Assembly (NCBI RefSeq): GCF_008629655.1
Contig: NZ_VWSG01000001.1
Span: forward strand, 329,261-393,260
Direction of reading: 5' to 3'
Origin: Paenimyroides baculatum
GTDB lineage: Bacteria > Bacteroidota > Bacteroidia > Flavobacteriales > Flavobacteriaceae
Length of the DNA: 64,000 nt
In this document: piece after piece, positions 8,723 to 16,744 of the stretch
Numbering within the stretch: position 1 is the stretch's first letter
Layout: each line of letters begins with the position of its first letter
Made by a program: the position numbers and the translations under genes
Notes under the pieces: generated by a model
The model's database searches: none
What the model was told of the DNA's origin: nothing
Seen by the model: the letters and a program-made list of their open reading frames with translations, nothing else

Positions 8723-9264
8723 TGGATCATATACAAACTGAAAAAAAATACAGTATCTGGATTTGGATTTTATCAATAGCAATACCGGTTGTTGTTGCCA
8801 TATTATTTAGTGTAAACCTGCACGATTTAGGTTACGATGTTAAACCTCTTTCGTTTCTACCTCCAATTTACGCTACAATTAACGGTTTAACGGCAATATT
8901 GTTGTTCTCGGCAGTTAGGGCAATTAAAAAAGGAAATCAGGCGTTACACGAACGATTAATTAAGATTTGTATTGCATGTTCGGTAGCCTTTTTAGCTATG
9001 TATGTTGCATATCACATGACATCGGTTGAAACAAAATTTGGTGGAGAAGGTGCAGTTCGTTACATCTACTTTTTTATATTGATAACCCATATTTTATTAT
9101 CAATTATCATTATTCCGTTTGTATTGGTAACATTTGTTCGCGGAATTTCGGGTTCGTACCAACGTCATAAAAAACTGGCGCGCATTACGTATCCAATGTG
9201 GCTGTATGTAGCTGTAACTGGCGTTATTGTTTATTTAATGATCTCTCCTTACTATGTTCACTAA
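8722..9264 (+). CDS. DUF420 family membrane protein
   Basis: Integral membrane protein of 180 residues with about five helices, of the DUF420 family, which is regularly linked to SCO and heme-copper oxidase genes; its biochemical role is not established. Conserved-looking parts are LHDLGYDVKPLSFLPPIYATINGLTAILL, the histidine-containing LHERLIKICI and YVAYHMTS segments, and RHKKLARITYPMWLYVAVTGVIVYLM, with histidines that could be heme or metal ligands by analogy. It overlaps the SCO stop by one base and the next gene by 11 bases, showing tight translational coupling. Confidence 0.85.
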   Translation: MDHIQTEKKYSIWIWILSIAIPVVVAILFSVNLHDLGYDVKPLSFLPPIYATINGLTAILLFSAVRAIKKGNQALHERLIKICIACSVAFLAMYVAYHMTSVETKFGGEGAVRYIYFFILITHILLSIIIIPFVLVTFVRGISGSYQRHKKLARITYPMWLYVAVTGVIVYLMISPYYVH

Positions 9265-9490
9265 AAAAACATACTATCTATTTTCTATTTTCTTTCTTCT
9301 ATTTTCTATTGAAGGATTCGCTCAATGTGCCATGTGTCGTGCGGCGTTAGAAACCGAAGAAACCGGAATGCAGGCTGGAGCCGTAAACGATGGAATTGTC
9401 TATTTAATGGCATTTCCCTATTTATTGTTGCTGGTTGGCGGAATTGTTATTTTCCGAATCATGAAAGGTAAAAAGAAGAATAAAGTTTAG
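9254..9490 (+). CDS. Small secreted/membrane protein with CxxC motif
   Basis: A 78-residue protein of unknown function with an N-terminal signal peptide (KTYYLFSIFFLLFSIEGFAQ), a CAMCRAALETEE motif right after the probable cleavage site, and one C-terminal transmembrane helix (IVYLMAFPYLLLLVGGIVIF) followed by a basic tail (KGKKKNK). The exposed CxxC next to SCO and oxidase genes suggests metal or thiol chemistry, which is inference only. It starts inside the last codons of DUF420 (11-base overlap) and precedes tsaB by 4 bases. Conserved context and coupling argue that it is a real gene. Confidence 0.75.
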   Translation: MFTKKTYYLFSIFFLLFSIEGFAQCAMCRAALETEETGMQAGAVNDGIVYLMAFPYLLLLVGGIVIFRIMKGKKKNKV

Positions 9491-9494
9491 CTTG

Positions 9495-10160
9495 ATGATT
9501 TATATTTTAAATATTGAAACAGCTACAAAAAACTGTTCGGTAAGTTTAAGTAAAAACGGACAAACTTTTGCAATTAAAGAGGTGAGCGAAGAGCAATTTA
9601 GCCATGCCGAAAAATTGCATTTATTTATAAAGGAAGTTTTAGCAACAGAAAATATTTCATTAGAAAATTTAAACGCTGTCGCTGTAAGCAAAGGTCCGGG
9701 ATCTTACACAGGCTTGCGAATTGGTGTTTCGGCTGCAAAAGGTCTTTGTTATGCTTTAAATATTCCTTTAATTGCAGTTGATACATTGGCTGTTTTAGCT
9801 GAAAAGGTTTCGATTAATTCAGGAATCATAATCCCAATGATTGATGCCAGAAGAATGGAAGTTTTTACTCAAATGTTTGATAAAGATTATGCACCTTTAT
9901 CAGTTGCCGAAGCTCTAATCGTTGATGAAACTGCTTTTGCTGATATAACGGAATATATTCATTTAATAGGTGACGGAGCCTTGAAATGTAAAATTGTTTT
10001 AACAGACAATAAATTTATTTATCATGAAGATGTTGTCTATCCGTCGGCAAATGAAATGAGTAGAATATCATATAAAAAATATGTAGAAAACACTTTTGAA
10101 GACGTTGCCTATTTTGAGCCGTATTATTTAAAAGATTTTATGCTTACCACAAAAAAATAA
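9495..10160 (+). CDS. tsaB: tRNA threonylcarbamoyladenosine biosynthesis protein TsaB
   Basis: Partner of TsaD in the t6A complex, which with TsaC and TsaE installs threonylcarbamoyl on A37 of ANN-decoding tRNAs. From ATG 9495 it has 221 residues, the family size. The N-terminus (ILNIETATKNCSVSLSKNG) and the SKGPGSYTGLRIGVSAAKGL motif define the TsaB/YeaZ branch of the ASKHA fold. The frame extends to a TTG at 9492, but the adjacent ATG is the natural start. It ends at the hairpin at 10161, and probably shares the transcript of the SCO-DUF420 group. Confidence 0.95.
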   Translation: MIYILNIETATKNCSVSLSKNGQTFAIKEVSEEQFSHAEKLHLFIKEVLATENISLENLNAVAVSKGPGSYTGLRIGVSAAKGLCYALNIPLIAVDTLAVLAEKVSINSGIIIPMIDARRMEVFTQMFDKDYAPLSVAEALIVDETAFADITEYIHLIGDGALKCKIVLTDNKFIYHEDVVYPSANEMSRISYKKYVENTFEDVAYFEPYYLKDFMLTTKK

Positions 10161-10184
10161 AAGACTCCAATTTGGAGTCTTTTT
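10161..10184. terminator. Bidirectional terminator between tsaB and the secreted protein gene
   Basis: Stem AAGACTCCAA / TTTGGAGTCTT with a T run on the plus side and an A run on the other, lying between convergent genes. Confidence 0.85.
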
Positions 10185-10188
10185 GTTA

Positions 10189-10845
10189 CTAGATAGTCGC
10201 TAAGAAATTTCCTAACTTAATCATATCGCTATCGTTTTCTTTAATTTTATTTTCCTTGTAAAAAGCTTTAATCGCATCACTTTTACCCGGAATAATTTTC
10301 TCTAAAGATTTTTGCTTACCATCAAATTCAAATGTTTGGTTATTGTAAGTTATAAAGTAAACTTCTTCATTTGGTTTATATTCCGCCTGTGTGTCTTTGT
10401 CGTAGCTGTTAGATGCTTTTGAAGCAGGAATTAATTTAATGCTTTGGAATTTCGATATTTTTATGTTATTGTTAGAAACAAGTACTTTATGATAGCGATC
10501 TACAGATGTACCTTTTAAATCATATACAAATAATTCGTAAACGCTGCCATCTTGAAAAGTAAAATGTGCGTTTTTTTCTTTGATTAAATCTAACATGTCA
10601 GTGCCATTTTTATACTCCATTATATCGCTGTAGGCATTATAACGTATTAAAAAATTCTGATCTCCTTTGTTAACTCTTGCATTTTGATATCTATCAATGT
10701 AATATCTTGAACCAGCTGCTTCTGTTTCTTTGAAATCGGCACTTTTTCTAAAAGATAGAGTTCCACCACTACTACCTAAGTTTACTTGTGCGTTAGAGGT
10801 TATAGAAAATATTCCAATTGAAAAGATTAAAATTATTTTTTTCAT
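10189..10845 (-). CDS. Secreted protein of unknown function
   Basis: A 218-residue protein with a clear signal peptide (MKKIILIFSIGIFSITSNA, likely cleaved before QVNLG). I do not recognise the family. The mature part is rich in charged and aromatic residues typical of Bacteroidota periplasmic proteins, with no visible catalytic motif, lipobox or C-terminal T9SS sorting domain. It lies 26 bases downstream of the DUF255 gene on the same strand and may be its operon partner. It ends at the bidirectional hairpin at 10161. Confidence 0.7.
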   Translation of the reverse strand: MKKIILIFSIGIFSITSNAQVNLGSSGGTLSFRKSADFKETEAAGSRYYIDRYQNARVNKGDQNFLIRYNAYSDIMEYKNGTDMLDLIKEKNAHFTFQDGSVYELFVYDLKGTSVDRYHKVLVSNNNIKISKFQSIKLIPASKASNSYDKDTQAEYKPNEEVYFITYNNQTFEFDGKQKSLEKIIPGKSDAIKAFYKENKIKENDSDMIKLGNFLATI

Positions 10846-10871
10846 TTTTACTTTATAAAATTTGTTGTTAC

Positions 10872-12851
10872 TTAAATATTGTTAATGTGATTTGTTGCTA
10901 ATCTGCAACTATTTATATTACAGATTTGAAATTTTTTATCTTGACTTTTATAGTCATTTAAAATAGGTATATTTAGTGAATTGTCTAAAACTATTTTAAA
11001 CGCACTTTTTTGATTAATTATTGTTAATTCTTCTCTTGAAACACCTTTTAAAACAATGTATTCAAAATCATCTTTAAAGATTAAGTTGTTTGTTAACCAT
11101 TCTGAATACGCACTTCCATAATTAATCTGACCTAAAATTCGAGTGGTCATTTCTTTTGATAACTGCATGAAATAATCGTTTTTAAATAGAAAACCTACAT
11201 AAAATAGATTTTTTGCCATTACTGCATTTGCAGAAGGTATTACATTGTCTTCAATTTCAAAAACTGTACCAATTGTTTCATTTTCAGAAGATTTAAAGAA
11301 ACCTTGTTTAGTGTCAAAGAATAAATCTAGTGCTTGAAAAGTAAGATTTTGTGCAAATTTTAAATGCTGCAAATCTTGCGTTTCATTGAATAATTCTAAA
11401 AAAGATTTAATTGTAAAAGCGTAATCTTCTAAATTTCCTGAAATGTAATTTTGGTTGTTTTTATAAACGTGTCCTAAATTATCATTTTTATATACTTTAA
11501 ACTGTAAAAATGTTGTTAAATTTTCAATTGCAGTATTTAATTCTGTTGAATAAATAATTTTTCGGGCACTTAAAAATCCGCTTAAAAGTTGCGCATTCCA
11601 TGAGATAATTATTTTATCATCAAGCAATGGTTTTGTTCGCTGTTCACGATTTTTCAAAAGAAGATTCTCCCAATTTGCTTTTAGAATTTTAAGTTGATCT
11701 ACATCGAAATTATGCTTTTTTGCAATGGTTTTTAAATCATCTTTCTGAAATAAAACATACGCATTTGCTTCTTCCCAAAATCCATCGGAATTAATTGAAA
11801 ATACATCAACAAATAACTTCCATTCATCTTTGCTGATTAATTGTTCAAGTTCAGTTTTCGTCCAAAAATAATACGCACCTTCTTCTAATTTGTTGTTGCT
11901 GTTTAAACTGTCGGCATCGTAAGCGGTATAAAATCCACTAGAAGAATCCTGCCAATTATTCAATATAAAGCTAACGGTTTTTTCAACAACTTCTTTAAAA
12001 AGTTCATTTTTAGTAGCGATGTAAGCATTACTGTAAGTGACTAAAAGTTGTGCATTGTCGTACAACATCTTCTCGAAATGCGGAATATGCCATTTGTGAT
12101 CTACGCTGTATCTTGAAAATCCGCCTTCAACAACATCAAACAAGCCGCCGTAAGCCATTTTAGTAAGCGTTAATTCTACATAATTGGTTAAAAAAGTATC
12201 CTTGTTAATTAAACCATATTGATAAAGGAAATTTAAATTGGTGGTCATCATGAATTTTGGTGCGCGTTGGTATCCTCCCAATTCCAAATCAAAACTTTTT
12301 TTCCAATTCTCAAGCAGTGGCTCAAGGTTGAAATCTGTTGTTTCTTTAGGATAAATCTCTAATGTATTATTCGCTAACGATATTCCGTTTTGAAGTTTCT
12401 CTGCATAATCATACATCTTTTCAGGCTCTTCTTCAAACAATACATTCAATTGCTGCAAAATATCGATCCATTGACTTTTTGGAACATACGTTGCACCCCA
12501 AAGCGGCAATCCGTTAGGTAAAGCCACTATGTTTAGCGGCCAGCCACCTTGTTTAGTCATTAACTGCAAAGCCTGCATGTAATATGCGTCAACAGCCGGT
12601 AATTCTTCCCGATCGATCTTAAAACTGGTAAAATAAGCATTCATGACAGCCGCGACTTCATCATTTTCAAAACACTCTTTTTCCATAACATGACACCAGT
12701 GGCAGGCTGCGTAACCAATACTTATAATAAGCAACTTGTTTTTGCTTTCTGCTTCTTGAATATTTTCATTGTTCCAAGGTTGCCAATACACCGGATTTTC
12801 TGCGTGCTGAAGCAAATAAGGAGAGTACGAATTGATTAACTGATTGCGCAT
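10872..12851 (-). CDS. Thioredoxin domain-containing protein, DUF255 / YyaL family
   Basis: Large cytoplasmic protein of 659 residues: an N-terminal thioredoxin-like DUF255 domain followed by an (alpha/alpha)6 barrel resembling N-acylglucosamine 2-epimerases; the family includes YyaL and human SPATA20. The start NSYSPYLLQHAENPVYW and the redox motif YAACHWCHVMEKECF (C50, C53) are diagnostic; GGWPLNIVALPNGLPLWGATY follows, and HIPHFEKMLYDNAQLL lies in the barrel. No reaction is firmly known. It is downstream of the Nfu gene, separated by a weak hairpin. Confidence 0.9.
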   Translation of the reverse strand: MRNQLINSYSPYLLQHAENPVYWQPWNNENIQEAESKNKLLIISIGYAACHWCHVMEKECFENDEVAAVMNAYFTSFKIDREELPAVDAYYMQALQLMTKQGGWPLNIVALPNGLPLWGATYVPKSQWIDILQQLNVLFEEEPEKMYDYAEKLQNGISLANNTLEIYPKETTDFNLEPLLENWKKSFDLELGGYQRAPKFMMTTNLNFLYQYGLINKDTFLTNYVELTLTKMAYGGLFDVVEGGFSRYSVDHKWHIPHFEKMLYDNAQLLVTYSNAYIATKNELFKEVVEKTVSFILNNWQDSSSGFYTAYDADSLNSNNKLEEGAYYFWTKTELEQLISKDEWKLFVDVFSINSDGFWEEANAYVLFQKDDLKTIAKKHNFDVDQLKILKANWENLLLKNREQRTKPLLDDKIIISWNAQLLSGFLSARKIIYSTELNTAIENLTTFLQFKVYKNDNLGHVYKNNQNYISGNLEDYAFTIKSFLELFNETQDLQHLKFAQNLTFQALDLFFDTKQGFFKSSENETIGTVFEIEDNVIPSANAVMAKNLFYVGFLFKNDYFMQLSKEMTTRILGQINYGSAYSEWLTNNLIFKDDFEYIVLKGVSREELTIINQKSAFKIVLDNSLNIPILNDYKSQDKKFQICNINSCRLATNHINNI

Positions 12852-12867
12852 AGAACTATTTTAGAAA

Positions 12868-12898
12868 TGAAAAGGTTGAGAAAACTCAACCTTATTTT
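12868..12898 (-). terminator. Hairpin between the Nfu gene and the DUF255 gene
   Basis: Perfect 9-bp stem AAGGTTGAG / CTCAACCTT, loop AAAA, immediately after the Nfu stop codon. The minus-strand T tract is short, so it may only partly terminate. Confidence 0.6.
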
Positions 12899-13801
12899 TT
12901 AACCGTTTAAAGCCTCAACAACAATATCGTTGTTATGCAGCATTTGGCGTAACATGTTTTCGATACCGTTTTTCAGCGTAAATGTTGACGACGGACAACC
13001 GCTACAAGCACCTTTTAAGATTACGGTAACTCGTTTTGTTTTGTCATCGTAATTTTCAAAAGTGATATTTCCACCGTCTGATTGAACTGCCGGTTTTACA
13101 TATTCCTCTAAAATATTGATGATTTGTTGCGATGTTACATCTAAATTGTCAAAGTATTGCTCCTGCTGTTGTTCATGAGCTTTTGTTTCAACAATTAACG
13201 ATTCATCTATAACCGTTCCACCGTTTTCAATGAATTGTTTAATGAAAGTTCGCACTTCAATAGTGATTTCATCCCATGAATAACTTTCGAATTTAGTGAT
13301 CGAAACGTAATTCTCATCAATAAAGACTTCTTTTACATAAGGAAGTTTGAATAATTCTATCGCTAAAGGCGATGGTTTGGCTTCATCGATGTTTTTAAAT
13401 TCAACCGCCGTTTTGGTAAGCGATTTGTTTGCTACAAATTTTAAAACCGCCGGGTTCGGAGTAGTTTCGCCATAAACAGTTACCGGGATTTTTTTGGTAG
13501 TTTCTTTCTGCGATTCAATTAAAACCTTTCCACCGTTAGTAACAAAGTCTTCAATTTGCTTTTTAACATCATCCTGTACATCTGTCCATTCCACAATAGA
13601 AAAGCGTTCAACAGCCACAAAATTCCCTGAAACATAAACCGATTTTACAAATGGTAGGTAAAATAACTGTCTTGCTAAAGGAGAATTTGCCGTATCGTCG
13701 ATGTTTTTGAACTCAAAATTAGATCCATAGCTAATAAAATCAGGGAATTCAAACTTGATTATTGCTGGATTTTGGGTTTCTTTTATATTTATTTTAAACA
13801 T
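12899..13801 (-). CDS. Nfu-type iron-sulfur carrier with duplicated N-terminal domain
   Basis: Fe-S cluster scaffold/carrier of 300 residues. Two Nfu N-terminal-type domains are arranged in tandem: about residues 8-95 (NPAIIKFEF...FKNIDDTANSPLARQLFYLPFVKSVYV) and 110-200 (NPAVLKFVA...FKNIDEAKPSPLAIELFKLPYVKEVFI). They precede a C-terminal NifU-like domain with the cluster-binding pair C266 and C269 in GACSGCPSS. Most Nfu proteins outside Bacteroidota have one N-terminal domain, so the tandem copy is a lineage trait as far as I recall. It has its own -7 element at 13818. Confidence 0.93.
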   Translation of the reverse strand: MFKINIKETQNPAIIKFEFPDFISYGSNFEFKNIDDTANSPLARQLFYLPFVKSVYVSGNFVAVERFSIVEWTDVQDDVKKQIEDFVTNGGKVLIESQKETTKKIPVTVYGETTPNPAVLKFVANKSLTKTAVEFKNIDEAKPSPLAIELFKLPYVKEVFIDENYVSITKFESYSWDEITIEVRTFIKQFIENGGTVIDESLIVETKAHEQQQEQYFDNLDVTSQQIINILEEYVKPAVQSDGGNITFENYDDKTKRVTVILKGACSGCPSSTFTLKNGIENMLRQMLHNNDIVVEALNG

Positions 13802-13817
13802 TTTTTAAGATTTTTTT

Positions 13818-13825
13818 CAAAATTA
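13818..13825 (-). promoter_or_regulatory. TAnnTTTG promoter element for the Nfu gene
   Basis: On the minus strand this reads TAATTTTG, 17 bases before the Nfu start codon. Confidence 0.45.
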
Positions 13826-13945
13826 ACAAAGAAATATCAATTGAATATTTATATTTGGAAATTAAACGTAAAATTAACATATTTGAATTCATGATTTTGT
13901 AGAATATATTTTATAATCATGATATAAAATATTATACTTTTTATA

Positions 13946-13953
13946 TATATTTG
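13946..13953 (+). promoter_or_regulatory. TAnnTTTG promoter element for the PorP/SprF gene
   Basis: TATATTTG, 31 bases before the start. An 8-bp inverted repeat (TCATGATT at 13889, AATCATGA at 13915) lies just upstream and could be a regulator site. Confidence 0.55.
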
Positions 13954-13984
13954 TTAACCATTTCTAAAGAGAAAAAAAGAATTT

Positions 13985-15016
13985 ATGAATATATTTACTA
14001 AATCCTTAGTAGTTGTTATATCTTCATTATTTGTGTCGCAAGTAAGTAACGCGCAAGAAGGAATTGCAGTGTATCAAGATTATTTAACAGATAACTATTA
14101 TCTTATCCACCCTTCAATGGCTGGTATAGCAAATTGTGCAAAAGTTCGATTAACGGCGCGCCAACAATGGTTTGGTGAAAAAGATGCACCTGCTTTGCAA
14201 ACAGCCAGTTTTAACACCTCGATTTCTGAAAGATCTGGTGTGGGTTTTGTAGCATTTAACGATAGAAATGGATATCATAAACAAGCCGGAGCAAAAATAA
14301 CATATGCACACCATATTACTTTTTCACGAAGCGATTACGATTTGAATAAACTTTCGTTTGGTATTAGCGGAGGTATGGTTAATTCTCAATTAGACCAGTC
14401 TGAATGGGGTAATGGTGTGTTTGATCCTTCTGTAAACGGAGCTGAATTGAAATACAATTATTTTAATGTTGATATCGGTGCATCTTACCATTATTTGGAT
14501 TTTTATGCACACGCAACAGCTAAAAACGTTATTACTTCTGATCGTGAGATATATTCAGATATAGAAAGTGATAATTTACGTAAGTATATTGTTTCTGCAG
14601 GATATGTTTTTGCAAAAAACAGAGGATACAGATCTTATAGAGATCAAGGTTTTTCATGGGAACCATCTGTGTTGTTTCAATATACAGAGCAAACACAGGA
14701 AAAAATGTTAGATGTGAATTTAAAAATGTATAAAGAATTTGCAAACGGACAATTCTTTGCAGGTGTTTCTTACAGAACAATGTTTGAAGGCGCTGAATAC
14801 ATGGAGAATAATGCAGACGTTAAAAAACAAAACTATCATTCGGTTTCACCATTGTTAGGTGTTAAGTTTAAACAAATAATGGTTGGTTATACTTACTCAC
14901 ACCAGTTTGGAGAAATTGGATTTGCGAAAGGAGGGTTTCATCAGTTAACTCTAGGATTTAACTTCTTATGTAAAGAAAGTAATTACAAATGTAACTGTCC
15001 GTCAGTTAACTTTTAA
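13985..15016 (+). CDS. PorP/SprF family type IX secretion membrane protein
   Basis: Outer-membrane beta-barrel of the PorP/SprF family, 343 residues, with a signal peptide (residues 1-23, ending VSNAQEG). Family features are the opening IAVYQDYLTDNYYLIHPSMAGIANCAKVRLTARQQWFG and the closing GFHQLTLGFNFLC with a cysteine-rich tail. SprF of F. johnsoniae is needed for secretion of the SprB adhesin, and paralogues are often coupled to proteins with the gliding-motility C-terminal domain such as the two giant proteins at 53-64 kb. This copy is monocistronic, between a TATATTTG promoter and the hairpin at 15027. Which exported partner it serves cannot be read from the sequence. Confidence 0.9.
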   Translation: MNIFTKSLVVVISSLFVSQVSNAQEGIAVYQDYLTDNYYLIHPSMAGIANCAKVRLTARQQWFGEKDAPALQTASFNTSISERSGVGFVAFNDRNGYHKQAGAKITYAHHITFSRSDYDLNKLSFGISGGMVNSQLDQSEWGNGVFDPSVNGAELKYNYFNVDIGASYHYLDFYAHATAKNVITSDREIYSDIESDNLRKYIVSAGYVFAKNRGYRSYRDQGFSWEPSVLFQYTEQTQEKMLDVNLKMYKEFANGQFFAGVSYRTMFEGAEYMENNADVKKQNYHSVSPLLGVKFKQIMVGYTYSHQFGEIGFAKGGFHQLTLGFNFLCKESNYKCNCPSVNF

Positions 15017-15026
15017 TATTAACAGA

Positions 15027-15053
15027 AAATCCCGATATTTATCGGGATTTTTT
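15027..15053 (+). terminator. Rho-independent terminator after the PorP/SprF gene
   Basis: Perfect stem AAATCCCGAT / ATCGGGATTT with loop ATTT, followed by T residues. Confidence 0.9.
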
Positions 15054-15063
15054 ATTTTATAAT

Positions 15064-15573
15064 ATGGCTTTAATTAAATCTATAAACGGAAAAGAACCTA
15101 AATTTCCCGATAATTGTTTTATTGCAGAAAACGCAACTTTGTTAGGCGATGTTGAAATGGGCGAACACTGTAGTGTTTGGTACAATGCAGTGGTACGTGG
15201 CGATGTTCATTATATTAAAATGGGCAACAAAGTAAACGTGCAAGATGGCGCAGTAATACATTGTACGTATCAAAAACATCCGACAATAATAGGAAACAAT
15301 GTTTCTATTGGTCATAATGCTATTGTGCACGGCTGTACTATTCATGATAATGTATTGATTGGTATGGGAGCAATTGTTATGGATAATTGCGTTGTTCACA
15401 GCAATGTTATTGTTGGTGCTGGTGCGGTGGTTACACAGAATATGGAGTTATTACCAAATGGAATTTACGCTGGAATTCCCGCTAAAAGAGTGAAAGAATT
15501 AAACGCATCTGATTTTGCTGGAGAAATTGACCGTATAAGTAATAATTATGTATTGTACAGCAGTTGGCAATAA
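15064..15573 (+). CDS. Gamma carbonic anhydrase family protein
   Basis: Hexapeptide-repeat protein of 169 residues forming a left-handed beta-helix, of the gamma-carbonic anhydrase/YrdA family (CO2 + H2O to bicarbonate, where active). The three metal-ligand histidines are present: H66 (VIHC), H84 (IGHN) and H89 (IVHG). The N-terminal FIAENATLLGDVEMGEHCSVWYNAVVRGDV and C-terminal GIPAKRVKELN are typical. It starts 10 bases after the upstream terminator, so its promoter must overlap that region or it depends on read-through. It ends at the bidirectional hairpin at 15596. Many family members are unproven as anhydrases. Confidence 0.9.
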   Translation: MALIKSINGKEPKFPDNCFIAENATLLGDVEMGEHCSVWYNAVVRGDVHYIKMGNKVNVQDGAVIHCTYQKHPTIIGNNVSIGHNAIVHGCTIHDNVLIGMGAIVMDNCVVHSNVIVGAGAVVTQNMELLPNGIYAGIPAKRVKELNASDFAGEIDRISNNYVLYSSWQ

Positions 15574-15595
15574 TCTTTGATGAATATATAATAAC

Positions 15596-15626
15596 AAAAA
15601 GCGTTTCAATTTTGAAACGCTTTTTT
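15596..15626. terminator. Bidirectional terminator
   Basis: Stem AAAAAGCGTTTCAA / TTGAAACGCTTTTTT between convergent genes, with T runs in both directions. Confidence 0.92.
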
Positions 15627-16266
15627 ATGTTTTCTTTAAAAAGTTCGATTTGCTATAGAACAGTATAAACTGGTAAACATGTAGTGATGCTTCTCCTTCA
15701 GTCATTCCGTTGTAGGTTAACCTGCGGACTAAACGTTTATAATCTTCAGTTTCCTTAAATCGCCTGTGCTGATAATCTTTAAAAAGCTTTAATTGGTTGT
15801 AAGTAAAAGTCTCTGTTCTGCCAATGTTTCCTTTTTGAACTTCAAACACAATGTAATTGTCATAAATTGGAACTAAAGAATCGTTTACTGAAAACTTTTC
15901 TGCACCCAAACCAATATCAAACAAACCGCTTACCCAGCTTAAAAACATGGCTTCGTCTTTTTTGTTTAGTTCGGCAAGTACCGATAAATCTTTTGTTTTA
16001 GGATTTCTTCCAGTGATGTACATATTGTTCAGAAAGAATTTTTTATCCTTAACTTCAAACGCTGCAATGTAATTTCTATTAACAATAGTGGTGTCAATAT
16101 TAGGAACAGGACGTTTGTCTGGATAATACCTGAAATATTGCTCCATGTGGTGGTAACGATACGGATAAGTTGTGCCGTTCCATGTAATGTTTTCCGGTTC
16201 GTACTTTTTTTGCGCCCATGTGAAAATAGTGCTTAAAAGTAAAATAATCGTGTAGAAGTGTTTCAT
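15625..16266 (-). CDS. Secreted protein of unknown function
   Basis: A 213-residue protein with a signal peptide (MKHFYTIILLLSTIFTWAQ). I do not recognise a named domain. It contains a YHHMEQYFRYYPDKRPVPN stretch, an evenly polar middle part and ends in KSNFLKKT. No lipobox and no T9SS sorting domain is visible, so it is probably periplasmic. It lies between a bidirectional terminator on its 3' side and the terminator of the DUF3276 gene on its 5' side, so it should have its own promoter, which I could not identify. Confidence 0.7.
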   Translation of the reverse strand: MKHFYTIILLLSTIFTWAQKKYEPENITWNGTTYPYRYHHMEQYFRYYPDKRPVPNIDTTIVNRNYIAAFEVKDKKFFLNNMYITGRNPKTKDLSVLAELNKKDEAMFLSWVSGLFDIGLGAEKFSVNDSLVPIYDNYIVFEVQKGNIGRTETFTYNQLKLFKDYQHRRFKETEDYKRLVRRLTYNGMTEGEASLHVYQFILFYSKSNFLKKT

Positions 16267-16271
16267 AAGCT

Positions 16272-16300
16272 TAAAAAAAATACCGACAAAAGCCGGTATT
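16272..16300 (-). terminator. Rho-independent terminator after the DUF3276 gene
   Basis: On the minus strand, stem AATACCG / CGGTATT followed by a run of eight T. Confidence 0.8.
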
Positions 16301-16319
16301 AATTATAATGAAAACGATA

Positions 16320-16676
16320 TTAAAAATCGTCGAATTCTACGTTTGTATAGCTTTTTTCTTCAACGTTAGCTAGTTCTCTTTTGAAATCTTTTTGATGTCT
16401 TTCAGAGATAACCTCTTCACCTTTTTGATCTAAAACATAATCAGTCATTTCGTTTAAGATTTCCTTAAAAGAAACAAAATCTTCTTTATAAAGGTAAATT
16501 TTGTGCTTTTTGAAGTGGAATGATCCGTCTTCTTCAGTAAACTTTTTACTTTCAGTAATGGTTACATAGTAATCATCTGCTTTTGTAGATCTTACATCAA
16601 AAAAGTAAGTTCTTCTGCCGGCTCTTAATACTTTCGAAAAAATTTCCTCTTTTTCTAGCATTTCATGGTCTCTCAT
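16320..16676 (-). CDS. DUF3276 (PUR-alpha-like) protein
   Basis: A 118-residue protein of the DUF3276 family, which has a PUR-domain fold; a bacterial PUR-alpha homologue was characterised as a nucleic-acid-binding protein in Borrelia. Visible signature: EEIFSKVLRAGRRTYFFDVRSTKADDYYVTITESKK, then FHFKKHKIYLYKEDFVSFKEIL and an acidic tail. It probably binds single-stranded DNA or RNA in the cytoplasm. It is flanked by its own terminator and stands divergent to nothing obvious; the upstream neighbour on the same strand is the ABC exporter, whose direction is the same. Confidence 0.9.
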   Translation of the reverse strand: MRDHEMLEKEEIFSKVLRAGRRTYFFDVRSTKADDYYVTITESKKFTEEDGSFHFKKHKIYLYKEDFVSFKEILNEMTDYVLDQKGEEVISERHQKDFKRELANVEEKSYTNVEFDDF

Positions 16677-16744
16677 AGTCCTTTCGTTGTGTTAAAATTT
16701 TTACATCCCTTCAAAAGTCCAAAAAAAATCTTATAAAACAAAAT

